Origin: Shewanella sp. MTB7
Lineage (GTDB): Bacteria; Pseudomonadota; Gammaproteobacteria; Enterobacterales; Shewanellaceae
Reading direction: 5' to 3'
Length of the DNA: 64,000 bases
NCBI RefSeq assembly: GCF_027571385.1
Contig: NZ_CP085636.1
Coordinates: 3,224,001 to 3,288,000 of the forward strand
The position numbers and the translations under genes are program-made. Below, piece by piece: positions 47,547-55,241 of this stretch (position 1 is the first letter of the stretch; the number at the start of each line of letters is the position of its first letter). The notes under the pieces are model-generated. The model was not told the DNA's origin. It made no database searches and saw nothing but the letters and a program-made list of their open reading frames with translations.

Positions 47547-48716
47547 ATGACAACAGTAACGACAACAATGACAACCACAAGCGACTTAGCCGTCGGTTAC
47601 GACGTTCCCGCACTACCAGGGATGGCCGAAGCCGACATTCAAACTCCCTGTTTGGTGGTCGACCTTGATGCATTAGAGCGTAACATTCGTACCATGGGAC
47701 AACTTGCAAAAGAGATGGGCGTTCGCCATCGAGTGCATGGGAAAATGCATAAGTCTGTCGATATTGCTCTTCTACAGGAGAGTTTAGGCGGCAGCTGTGG
47801 GGTATGTTGTCAAAAAGTATCCGAGGCTGAAGTCTTCGCCCGTGGTGGGATAAAAGATGTACTAGTATCAAATCAAGTTCGCGACCCCGCAAAAATAGAC
47901 CGTTTAGCCCGCTTGCCAAAGCTTGGAGCACGTACTTTATGTTGCGTTGATGATATCGATAATGTTGCTGAACTCGCCTTGGCCGTTAAAAAACACGGCA
48001 CTGAAATTGAATGTTTAGTAGAGATAGATTGCGGCGCTGGTCGTTGTGGTGTCAGTGAAGGTCAACCCGTTGTAGATATCGCTAAAGCTATTGCGGCAAC
48101 ACCTGGGCTAAAGTTTGCTGGCATTCAAGCTTATCAAGGCGCGATGCAGCATATGGAAAATTTCCTCGAGCGTAAAGAAAAAATAGATATTGCAGCAGCG
48201 ATGGTTGCACGCACTATCGCCATGCTTAAAGAGGAAGGGCTAGAGTGTGACATCGTCGGTGGCGGGGGTACAGGTTCCTACTATTTCGAGGGAAACTCGG
48301 GAGTATTTAATGAGTTACAGTGTGGATCTTATGCCTTTATGGACGCTGATTATCAGCGTATACATGACAAAGATGGCCAAAAAATCTCTGAATTTGAAAA
48401 CGCCCTGTTCATATTAACTTCGGTGATGAGCCACACCAAAACTGACAAAGCGATCTGTGATGCTGGCTTAAAAGCACAATCTATAGACAGTGGCTTACCT
48501 TATATCTTTGGCCGTAATGATGTCCAATACATCAAGTGTTCTGATGAGCATGGTGTTATTTCAGATCCCACTGGCGCACTAAGAATAAATCAAAAACTGA
48601 AGCTGGTGCCCGGTCACTGCGATCCAACCTGTAATGTTCATGATTACTACGTAGGTGTGCGTAACGGCATAGTTGAAACACTATGGCCAGTTTCAGCTCG
48701 TGGTAAAGCCTACTAA
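47547..48716 (+). CDS. bhcC: D-threonine-aldolase-fold PLP enzyme; probable BhcC (beta-hydroxyaspartate aldolase)
   Basis: A 389-residue fold-type III (alanine-racemase-like) PLP enzyme of the DSD1/3-hydroxyaspartate aldolase group. The N-terminal DIQTPCLVVDLDALERNI is typical, PLP lysine is expected at K66 in RVHGKMHKS, and the C-terminal metal site shows HCDPTCNVHDYY. BhcC joins glycine and glyoxylate into erythro-3-hydroxyaspartate. Start at 47547 is preferred to 47535 because GGAG lies seven bases before it. Oddly the leader is rich in Thr (MTTVTTTMTTT). It sits between the bhcB-like and bhcD-like genes. Confidence 0.8.
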   Translation: MTTVTTTMTTTSDLAVGYDVPALPGMAEADIQTPCLVVDLDALERNIRTMGQLAKEMGVRHRVHGKMHKSVDIALLQESLGGSCGVCCQKVSEAEVFARGGIKDVLVSNQVRDPAKIDRLARLPKLGARTLCCVDDIDNVAELALAVKKHGTEIECLVEIDCGAGRCGVSEGQPVVDIAKAIAATPGLKFAGIQAYQGAMQHMENFLERKEKIDIAAAMVARTIAMLKEEGLECDIVGGGGTGSYYFEGNSGVFNELQCGSYAFMDADYQRIHDKDGQKISEFENALFILTSVMSHTKTDKAICDAGLKAQSIDSGLPYIFGRNDVQYIKCSDEHGVISDPTGALRINQKLKLVPGHCDPTCNVHDYYVGVRNGIVETLWPVSARGKAY

Positions 48717-48946
48717 ATCCATCACAAAACCGATTAATGCTCAAGGTAATGCGTAAGTCAGAAATCACCTTGAGCCAATAAGTTTCACGTTTTGCCCATT
48801 GCGCGAGCATAAAAGGATTCACCATAGCTTTTTATAGCCATAGCTTCTTAGTTCCCAACTATGCTTTGCCCTAGCTTACTAGGGGGTGATTGAAATATGA
48901 CCGTCTTTTACACTCGCCAGTGGGATTTTTTATTTAGGAATACTCG

Positions 48947-49975
48947 ATGAATCATTCAACTCCGAACACACATTCAATACCTAGCACTGATCCAAGCACA
49001 AATACAGGCATCACTCTTGTATCAGAAGCGGTATGCCAGCAAGTTATGGGCCGTACAGATGCGTTTAGCGCAGTAGAGAAGGTATTTTCTGCCATGGCTA
49101 AAGATACCGCTTATAACTTTCCAGTCATACGCGAAGCCATTGGCCATGCAGATGCCCTCTATGGCTTTAAATCAGGCTTTGATCGTGAAGGCATGGTACT
49201 AGGTTTGAAATCAGGCGGTTATTGGCCAGGTAATACAGAAAGACAATTAACCAATCACCAATCGACGATTATTTTATTTGATCCTGATACGGGAAGATTA
49301 GTATCTCTGGTTGGCGGCAACTATCTGACAGCGATACGAACAGCGGCATCATCTGCAGTGTCAATCAATCATCTAGCCCGTAAAAATGCTAGAACACTAG
49401 GTATCATAGGTGCAGGTCATCAATCGAGTTATCAACTTCAAGCGGCCTTGGAACAGCGCCCTTTTGAAAAAGTGCTCGCATGGAATAACGATGCCTCTAA
49501 ACTGACTAAATTGGCCAAAATATGTGATGAGCTATCAGTGCCTTTTGAGTCCGTGAGCCGTGAAACACTGTGTGCTCAATCTGACGTTATTATTACCATT
49601 ACCTCGGCATTTCAAGCATTAATCAACCAAAAGTGGATCAAACCAGGTACGCATATTGCTTGCATGGGAACCGACACCAAAGGAAAGCAAGAGGTTGATG
49701 CCGAGCTATTCACCCATGCCACAGTATTTACCGACGAGTTAACACAATCGACAACCATTGGTGAGGCGCAACACGCTGTCGCCGCTGGGCTCATTGATCC
49801 TAAGGACATAATTCCTATCGGCGACGTGATAAATGGCTCTCACCCGGGTCGAACATCAGATAATGAGATCACGCTTTTTGATGGTACGGGTGTGGGTCTA
49901 CAAGACTTAGCTGTCGCTTCTGTCGCTGTCAAGTTAGCTCAAGCCCAAGGGAAAGCGACCTATGTTAATCTTTAA
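48947..49975 (+). CDS. bhcD: Ornithine-cyclodeaminase-family reductase; probable BhcD (iminosuccinate reductase)
   Basis: A 342-residue Rossmann-fold enzyme of the ornithine cyclodeaminase / mu-crystallin family. Substrate-loop motifs LYGFKSGFD and LGLKSGGYWPGN and the nucleotide motif LGIIGAGHQ near residue 155 are clear; GTDTKGKQEVD follows. BhcD reduces iminosuccinate to aspartate with NADH, regenerating the amino donor for BhcA. AGGAA precedes the ATG. A 230-bp gap separates it from the bhcC-like gene, so it may have its own promoter. Downstream lies ytoQ. Confidence 0.8.
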   Translation: MNHSTPNTHSIPSTDPSTNTGITLVSEAVCQQVMGRTDAFSAVEKVFSAMAKDTAYNFPVIREAIGHADALYGFKSGFDREGMVLGLKSGGYWPGNTERQLTNHQSTIILFDPDTGRLVSLVGGNYLTAIRTAASSAVSINHLARKNARTLGIIGAGHQSSYQLQAALEQRPFEKVLAWNNDASKLTKLAKICDELSVPFESVSRETLCAQSDVIITITSAFQALINQKWIKPGTHIACMGTDTKGKQEVDAELFTHATVFTDELTQSTTIGEAQHAVAAGLIDPKDIIPIGDVINGSHPGRTSDNEITLFDGTGVGLQDLAVASVAVKLAQAQGKATYVNL

Positions 49976-50106
49976 AAGCGACCTTGATATGGAAGCTTTG
50001 ATAAAAGAGCTTAGTGAATAACCTGCTTTACAGATACTCTCTTTTAGGTCAACGTTATCATTACACAACAAAAATCGAATTAAAAAATAACAGCACAGGA
50101 GCAGAA

Positions 50107-50559
50107 ATGTCATTAAATGTTTATCTATCTGGAGAGATCCATACCGATTGGAGAGAACAGATAATTCAAGCCTGTCAGAAATTAGAACTTGATATCATAT
50201 TCTCGTCTGCAGTTACAAACCACGACCAAAGTGACAGCGCAGGAGATATGCTCAGGCAAACCAATACCGATGAAAGTCAAGGCTATTGGCGTGACCACCG
50301 TTCAGCAAAAGTGAACGCCATCAGAACAAAAACATTAATAGCAGCCTGTGATATCGCCATTATTCGTTTTGGTGATAAGTACAAACAATGGAATGCCGCC
50401 TTTGATGCTGGTTACTGTGCGGCACTGAACAAACCCTACATCACACTGCACAGTGAGGATATCATTCACCCACTCAAGGAAGTAGATAGCGCGGCTCACG
50501 CATGGGCGACCACTGTCGAGCAGGTCGTAGAAACACTGCAATATATTAGTCAGAAGTAA
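50107..50559 (+). CDS. ytoQ: YtoQ-family protein
   Basis: A 150-residue protein. The start at 50107 (MSLNVYLSGEIHTDWREQI) has AGGAG six bases upstream; the frame opens 31 codons earlier. Motifs VYLSGEIH, NHDQSDSAGD and FGDKYKQWNAAFDAGYCAAL match B. subtilis YtoQ as I recall it. The fold resembles nucleoside deoxyribosyltransferase/TIR-like hydrolases, but no activity is established to my knowledge. It lies 131 bp after the bhcD-like gene on the same strand and ends in a hairpin, so it is probably part of this glyoxylate locus and is a candidate accessory enzyme, for instance in metabolite repair. Confidence 0.85.
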   Translation: MSLNVYLSGEIHTDWREQIIQACQKLELDIIFSSAVTNHDQSDSAGDMLRQTNTDESQGYWRDHRSAKVNAIRTKTLIAACDIAIIRFGDKYKQWNAAFDAGYCAALNKPYITLHSEDIIHPLKEVDSAAHAWATTVEQVVETLQYISQK

Positions 50560-50602
50560 AAAGTGTGACGATATCCCTACTCGTGTGTGTATTAGAGCAG
50601 TT

Positions 50603-50629
50603 TCGAAGGCGGCTATACATCGCCTTCGA
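50603..50629 (+). terminator. Hairpin after ytoQ
   Basis: Perfect 9-bp stem TCGAAGGCG / CGCCTTCGA with a nine-base loop, then TAAAATGCTTTT. It likely closes the bhcBCD-ytoQ transcript. Confidence 0.65.
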
Positions 50630-50913
50630 TAAAATGCTTTTCCTCTTTTCTCCTAGCCAACTTAAAAACCATTCATGTACCAAGGTCCTTCGCAAGACTC
50701 CGTGAAATAGCCCTAGTGTATAATAAATATCAAGCCAGCCACCGTTAATCCATAATGTATCGACTCTGAATAAGAGTGAACAAGCATCACGCTTTTAATC
50801 GTGCCAGTCATTAATTCTTGATCTTGAATTCAATGCTAAGAGATGGCATTTTGGTGATTGAGTATGGGAAGCGCCAAAGTCTTAAATTTAACTATTGGCG
50901 CCGAAGTCTCTTG
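50630..50913. other. Spacer between the bhc locus and the integron relic
   Basis: No gene, tRNA or clear repeat seen. Confidence 0.5.
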
Positions 50914-51415
50914 TTATAGCTGTATTTCGTTACATATACCCGTTCTGCTGTTTGCCTTTTCCGTAAGCCGATGATTACATGCACGCTGCAAATTTATTTC
51001 AGCTTGTGAAGAATTTGGAAACGCATTAATTATAAAAGAAAATAATTGTAATGAATTATCAGCCATATTGGACCAAAGAAGCTCAAACGCAAGTGAAGAT
51101 AAGCTTTGCTGGCTAAAATCTAAGTGGTTATTTTCAGATTTTAAGTCGTTAAATTTTTCGTTAAAATCCCCAGAAACAATCCCTTTTATTAAGGTCAAAG
51201 TTGCATCACTTTTCCGTTCTGGAACCTCTTGACCATATAATACAGCTGCTATATCGTAAGTGAGTTGCTCTTTCAAGAAATAGCTTATTCCAGTATTGCT
51301 TAAAAGAATAATACTGTGCTCATCATCTATAAGTTGATTTCTCTATAATTTTACCCAGTAAAAAATAACCAAGATTAGAGTAAAGGTAATCCTCCCTGGG
51401 CTCAAATAGGGGCGT
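50914..51415 (-). pseudogene. Remnant of a beta-lactamase-type serine hydrolase
   Basis: From 51406 leftward the minus strand reads FEPREDYLYSNLGYFLLGKI, the YxN-type active-site region of class C beta-lactamase/esterase-like hydrolases, then stops after IIEKSTYR. In another frame from about 51345 it reads DDEHSIILLSNTG, the family's C-terminal strand, and runs to a stop at 50914. The roughly 100 residues that normally separate these motifs, and the whole N-terminal half with the SxxK motif, are missing. An internal deletion plus frameshift has destroyed the gene. Confidence 0.6.
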
Positions 51416-51595
51416 TTTTTTGGTTATTAGATTAACAAATTCCTGCTCCGATGTTTTCCTGTGGAAATTAGCATTAAACCACCCGTATTAAAACTACCTA
51501 CGTAACAAATTGACGTAAAGTAATAAGCTGTACCATGACGCCTAATGTATTATTGAAGCGCTCCCGAGAAACTGAGGTGCGACACTTTAACTTTC

Positions 51596-51934
51596 TTAAG
51601 GCGCTAGTGAAGGTAACACACTACCAAATTTTCTAATCTTTCGCTGCAGCTCAATAGGTAGTTGCCAGTAACGCTTGTTTGAGTGCGTGCCAAGTCCAGT
51701 GACTCGCAAATCATCGTCTATTTGCCATTTTTGGGCTACTTCATTCGCATTAGATCTTGTACGACCATCATCCACGGCTTTCCCATCGAGCAATACTAGA
51801 TAAGCGACTTCCTGCCAGTAGTCTGCCACTCTGGAACCATCATTGCTGACGACTTCAATTTCCTGACCAAATGACACTGACAATATATCGGTGGTATTAG
51901 CCATTTCAACGCTTATGATTTGCTTGAATCGCAT
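51596..51934 (-). CDS. Small protein of unknown function, 112 residues
   Basis: A frame with a convincing ribosome-binding site (GAGG seven bases before the ATG at 51934). It begins MRFKQIISVEMANTTDILSV and ends KFGSVLPSLAP. No domain recognised. The gene is cytoplasmic by composition and oriented like the integron cassettes to its right, so it may be an old cassette gene whose attC has eroded. Confidence 0.6.
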   Translation of the reverse strand: MRFKQIISVEMANTTDILSVSFGQEIEVVSNDGSRVADYWQEVAYLVLLDGKAVDDGRTRSNANEVAQKWQIDDDLRVTGLGTHSNKRYWQLPIELQRKIRKFGSVLPSLAP

Positions 51935-52291
51935 GGTTAACCTCAAAAATTAGAAGGGCATAATGTTACCCCTGCAGTATTCCAGCGTCAATAACACTCT
52001 TGGCTAAGGAAATAAGGAAATAAGGAAATAAGGAAGTGGTTGTTAATCGCGGCTTTGACTTGTGTTCTTCTGGGACGGGGCATAATCACCTTAAACCAAC
52101 AACTAAAAATGAGTGGCGCACTGCTACTTTGAACAAGAGGCACAACATTAAACATTACCTAAAACAGAACGATATCTCGTTCTGTTATTTGCATAATAAA
52201 GAGTATCAATAAACCTCAGCTTCAGGCTTATACAACACTTGCCATGCTGTTGATAAGGAAAGACGCGACTTCGCGCGGCCTATCCTTATTT
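51935..52291. other. Spacer with short tandem repeat and hairpins
   Basis: Holds four copies of TAAGGAAA (52005-52036), a palindromic CAGAACGATATCTCGTTCTG at 52162-52181 and the left side of the degraded attC. No gene supported. Confidence 0.5.
52005..52036. repeat. Tandem 8-bp repeat, four units
   Basis: TAAGGAAA three times plus TAAGGAAG. Likely slippage-prone microsatellite in the decayed integron. Confidence 0.9.
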
Positions 52292-52298
52292 GTTATGT
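52243..52298 (-). other. Degraded attC of cassette 2
   Basis: Read on the minus strand it begins ACATAAC-AAATAAGGA and pairs with TCCTTAT 32 bases on, forming an attC-like imperfect hairpin. ACATAAC is the exact complement of GTTATGT, the boundary at 52703-52709 where this cassette begins, as expected for the R'' box of an inserted cassette. The R' side (GTTRRRY) is missing, so the site is probably inactive. Confidence 0.45.
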
Positions 52299-52313
52299 GA
52301 AACCTAACCGGCA

Positions 52314-52667
52314 CTACTCTTCTAAAATAACTTCGAAGCCACCATATATTAAACGTTTACCATCAAAGGGCATTGGATTTTGAGCTGGATCCATTCTAGG
52401 GTCTTCCATAATAGCTTCCCAACCCGCATCACGAACTTCCTTTGTTGGCCATATAACAGATGAAAAGACTACTGTTTCATCTTTGCCACATTTCACAGCC
52501 ATTGGGAAGGATGTAATATCACCATCAGGAACATTATCTCCCCAACTTTCAGTAACTTTTAGTGCTCCGTGATCTTTGAAGACGACCGCAGATAACTTCG
52601 CATGTTCAATGTACTTTTCTTTATTTACTGTTGGTACTGCGGCAACAAAACCATCGACATAAGGCAT
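52314..52667 (-). CDS. DUF1428 (YbaA-like) protein, integron cassette gene
   Basis: A 117-residue protein with the DUF1428 pattern: MPYVDGFVAAVPTVNK, ESWGDNVPDGDITSFP, VFSSVIWPTKEVRDAGW, MDPAQNPMPFDGKRLIYGGF (in successive short runs). Relatives form a ferredoxin-like dimer of unknown function and are frequent in integron cassettes. AAGGAA precedes the ATG. It lies between the full attC at 52703 and the half attC at 52298, the layout of a mobile cassette with little spare DNA. Confidence 0.88.
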   Translation of the reverse strand: MPYVDGFVAAVPTVNKEKYIEHAKLSAVVFKDHGALKVTESWGDNVPDGDITSFPMAVKCGKDETVVFSSVIWPTKEVRDAGWEAIMEDPRMDPAQNPMPFDGKRLIYGGFEVILEE

Positions 52668-52702
52668 ATATTATTCCTTTTATACTCTACAGGTTGAAGT
52701 TC

Positions 52703-52828
52703 ACATAACGCCGCGTTAAGTAGTGAGCAACACTACCACCTTGCTAAACCATTTCACCGTAAACACAAAACTCAACTTGAATTGAAAACGCCGAGTGTTG
52801 CGAATCTGTCTTAAACGCTTTGTTAGCT
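52703..52828 (-). repeat. attC recombination site of cassette 1
   Basis: Read on the minus strand: R'' AGCTAAC followed by AAAGCGTTTAAGACAG, and at the other end CTACTTAACGCGGC then R' GTTATGT. The two ends are complementary (TAAC...GCGTT.AAG), the site is about 126 bp like the long VCR-type attC sites of Vibrio and Shewanella, and the central part is itself an imperfect inverted repeat. Recombination would occur between G52709 and T52708. Confidence 0.8.
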
Positions 52829-52844
52829 GTGTACTAGCCTCAGC

Positions 52845-53108
52845 TCAATTTTCTGAAGTTGAATAAATTACAATTAGACCCGGTGTAATAATCGTGGCAA
52901 AAATAGCTATTACTGCACTAACTGCATCGGGAAGAACTAAAGAAAGAGTGCCTTTAATTAATTTTGTATACAAAAGCGCAGGAGCCATGACCCAATCAGG
53001 CATAGGGATTAGATGAAACCCAACGAGCACGATTGCGGAATATGCAATTACACACCACCGAACAATTTGCCATGTAGCCTTTACTTGTTCACCAACTTTT
53101 TCCTGCAT
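52845..53108 (-). CDS. Small predicted membrane protein, integron cassette gene
   Basis: An 87-residue protein with two or three hydrophobic helices (IVRWCVIAYSAIVLVGFHLI; AVSAVIAIFATIITPGLIVIY) and a short charged N-terminus (MQEKVGEQVK). No family recognised. It fills cassette 1 (53227 to 52709), the promoter-proximal cassette next to attI, where expression from an integron promoter would be highest. Such short two-helix cassette proteins are common and uncharacterised. Confidence 0.72.
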   Translation of the reverse strand: MQEKVGEQVKATWQIVRWCVIAYSAIVLVGFHLIPMPDWVMAPALLYTKLIKGTLSLVLPDAVSAVIAIFATIITPGLIVIYSTSEN

Positions 53109-53221
53109 AATTTCACTTTCTGATATTCAACTAACTGCAATTATGCCACCACAAGAATGGCACACCATTAACTAAGATCAACAATTTTAAATTGAACTCC
53201 TACCTGACGATTTCAGCAAGC

Positions 53222-53228
53222 AGCTAAC
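53222..53228 (-). other. attI-like junction (start of cassette 1)
   Basis: GTTAGCT on the minus strand fits GTTRRRY. Its TTAGCT is the exact complement of the R'' box (AGCTAA-C) of the attC at 52828, as required if cassette 1 was inserted here. The position, about 310 bp upstream of the divergent integrase, suits attI. Confidence 0.55.
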
Positions 53229-53517
53229 ATTTGTATATACGACTTGCGCGTTTTGCCAAGTCCACTTGGGAAAGCGTGCACAAGCCTCAATTTTTAAAAC
53301 CTTATTGATACAATGCATTACGGAAAATCAAACCTAATGGTATCCAATACACCTATTGATAAAACTTTGTCGCACACTTTACTTGCCTGTTATCTCAGCG
53401 ATTCAAAGTCGCACACTTTTATCCTACTGAATTTACACAGTTTATTTACACTACACAATAGCAAAGCGTGAATAGAATCGTAAAGGTAGCCTTGATTTCT
53501 TGGGAAAAACGATAATG
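53229..53517. other. Integron leader with 12-bp direct repeats
   Basis: GTCGCACACTTT occurs at 53369-53380 and 53408-53419, 39 bp apart, between attI and the integrase. These could be integrase-binding accessory repeats or unrelated. No gene supported. Confidence 0.4.
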
Positions 53518-53533
53518 CTGTATAAAAACACAG
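53518..53533. promoter_or_regulatory. LexA (SOS) box upstream of intI
   Basis: CTGTATAAAAACACAG, i.e. CTG-N10-CAG with the preferred TATA start, seven bases before the ATG at 53541. It is close to the gammaproteobacterial consensus CTGTATATATATACAG. Integron integrases are known to be repressed by LexA and induced during the SOS response. Confidence 0.75.
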
Positions 53534-53540
53534 TAACCTT

Positions 53541-54316
53541 ATGGGTCAGGAAATGAAGCACTCAAGTCCTTTTTTGGAGTCAATTCGACAAGAAATTCGA
53601 TTACGGGGCTTCAGCCTTCGCACCGAAAAAACTTATCTATATTGGATCAAGCGTTACATACTCTTCCATCAAAAGACACATCCTGACAATCTTGGGGCTG
53701 TCGATGTTAAGAACTTTTTGAGTTGGTTAGCAAACAATCAGAATGTAGTGGCTAATACACAAAAGGTCGCGCTAAATTCACTGGTATTTCTGTATCAACA
53801 GTGCCTAAAAGTCGAGCTAGGGGATTTAGGTTTTAGCTTGGCCACAAAGCAACGGACGTTACCAACGGTTTTATCGCCCAAGGAGGTCGCTCAGATTTTG
53901 TCGCATATGAATGGAACGGCAAAGTTTGTGATAATGAAAATGGGTTTGGTCCATCGTTACCCTGCTCATTAAGGAAAAAATATCCTAACACTTGTCGCCA
54001 ATCGGCTTGGATGTTTTTATTTCCATCAAGCAATATCTGTCAACATCCAGTGACGAAAATGCCCTGCAGGCATCACCGACATGACAGTACCATAAGGAAA
54101 ACACTTCAAAAAGCAGTGAGATTGACTCAAATAATGAAAAAAGTTAATTGTCATACATTCAGGCATTCGTTTGCAACACACCTCTTACAAACAGGAACTG
54201 ACATAAGAACCGTACAAGAGTTACTAGGCCATAACTCTCTGAATACCACCCAGATATATACTCATGTTTTAGGGCAACACTATGCAGGTACCGTTAGCCC
54301 TTTAGATGCCTTGTAA
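53541..54316 (+). pseudogene. intI: Integron integrase (intI), central deletion
   Basis: The N-terminal part (MKHSSPFLESIRQEIRLRGF, LRTEKTYLYWIKRYILFHQKT in successive runs) is the Shewanella/Vibrio integron integrase core-binding domain, ending with [14 protein letters not shown] and KFVIMKM near 53940. The frame then stops at 53970. Another frame, readable from about 53942, resumes with [20 protein letters not shown], the IntI-specific patch region, and continues through the catalytic [27 protein letters not shown] to the end at SPLDAL. About 80-100 residues, including the first catalytic arginine (box 1), are missing. The protein cannot recombine DNA, so the integron is frozen unless another integrase acts in trans. 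Confidence 0.9.
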
Positions 54317-54478
54317 TATTGATAAGATATAGAATCACCGTCTCATAAAAATGTCTCAAAATACAGGGGCCATACGTCGTTCTTTCACATCCATATGAGA
54401 ATGACATTAGTACCTCTGAACTCCACGGATGGAGACAATGCCATCAAGCTTCAATCGAAATATTTGTGACATGCAAAC

Positions 54479-55105
54479 CTAGTCTATCCCACATCCCTTG
54501 AGGATTATTTGAGTTAACGAACTGACAACATCTTCAAAATCTTCATCACTCATTGACTCTTTGTTTAAGGCCGCAACCACTTGCACATTAAAGTCAGCGT
54601 AGTGTTGAGTAGAACTCCAGATAAGAAATAGCAAATGGTAAGGATTAACCTTATCAATCAAGCCTTGATCGATCCAAGCATCAATCACATCGACTTGGCT
54701 TTGTAGCCAGGTTCCGAAATCCCCATAGAGGTAATCATTTAATATTGGTGCGCCATGGATTAGCTCACTGGCGAAGATTCTAGAGGAATCAGGATCATCT
54801 TTAGAATGCATAACTTTGGCACGAATGTAAGCGCTAAGTGCCTGTTTAGGATCCTTATCAACCGACAAGGTATCATACTCTCTGTTCCAAACATCGATGA
54901 TGTTACTTAGCAGCTGTTGGTACAAATCGGTTTTATCTTGAAAGTAGTAATGGATATTTGCTCTGGCAATATTAGCCCGCTCTGCAATTCGCTTAATTGA
55001 GGCACCTTTAAAGCCATAGGTGACAAATTCTTTCTTAGCAGCATTGAAAATAACAGCCTTATTCTTTTGCCGAATATTGCCTTCTGAAGCTTTAGCTTTG
55101 ACCAC
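54479..55105 (-). CDS. TetR-family regulator, RutR-like
   Basis: A 208-residue TetR protein with a GTG start preceded by AGGA. The helix-turn-helix (VTYGFKGASIKRIAERANIA, IHYYFQDKTDLYQQLL) covers residues 20-70. The C-terminal half (ELIHGAPIL, IDAWIDQGLI, LLFLIWSSTQHYADF) is of the RutR/YcdC type. E. coli RutR senses uracil and controls pyrimidine and purine catabolism and glyoxylate-linked genes. Position at the end of the purine cluster, 136 bp after glcB, makes it the likely local regulator. The ligand here is not known. Confidence 0.85.
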   Translation of the reverse strand: MVKAKASEGNIRQKNKAVIFNAAKKEFVTYGFKGASIKRIAERANIARANIHYYFQDKTDLYQQLLSNIIDVWNREYDTLSVDKDPKQALSAYIRAKVMHSKDDPDSSRIFASELIHGAPILNDYLYGDFGTWLQSQVDVIDAWIDQGLIDKVNPYHLLFLIWSSTQHYADFNVQVVAALNKESMSDEDFEDVVSSLTQIILKGCGID

Positions 55106-55241
55106 AGTAACTTCCTGTCAGAGGTGCAAAAAAGATAAAATCAGCGACATGGAACATGCCGCTGATGAGTTAATTTAATTAGATAATAAAAGTGACCTCT
55201 TTTCAACCATAAAAGAGGCGTCCAATCATTAACCCCTTACA

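Noticed and set aside
47203-47931. 242-codon open frame on the minus strand
   Set aside because: Antisense to the bhcB- and bhcC-like genes, which have strong family matches; composition rich in Arg, Leu and Ser is that of a shadow frame.
52822-52828. A second attI at the right end of the attC
   Set aside because: It is the R'' box of cassette 1's attC; the complementary start at 53222 explains it.
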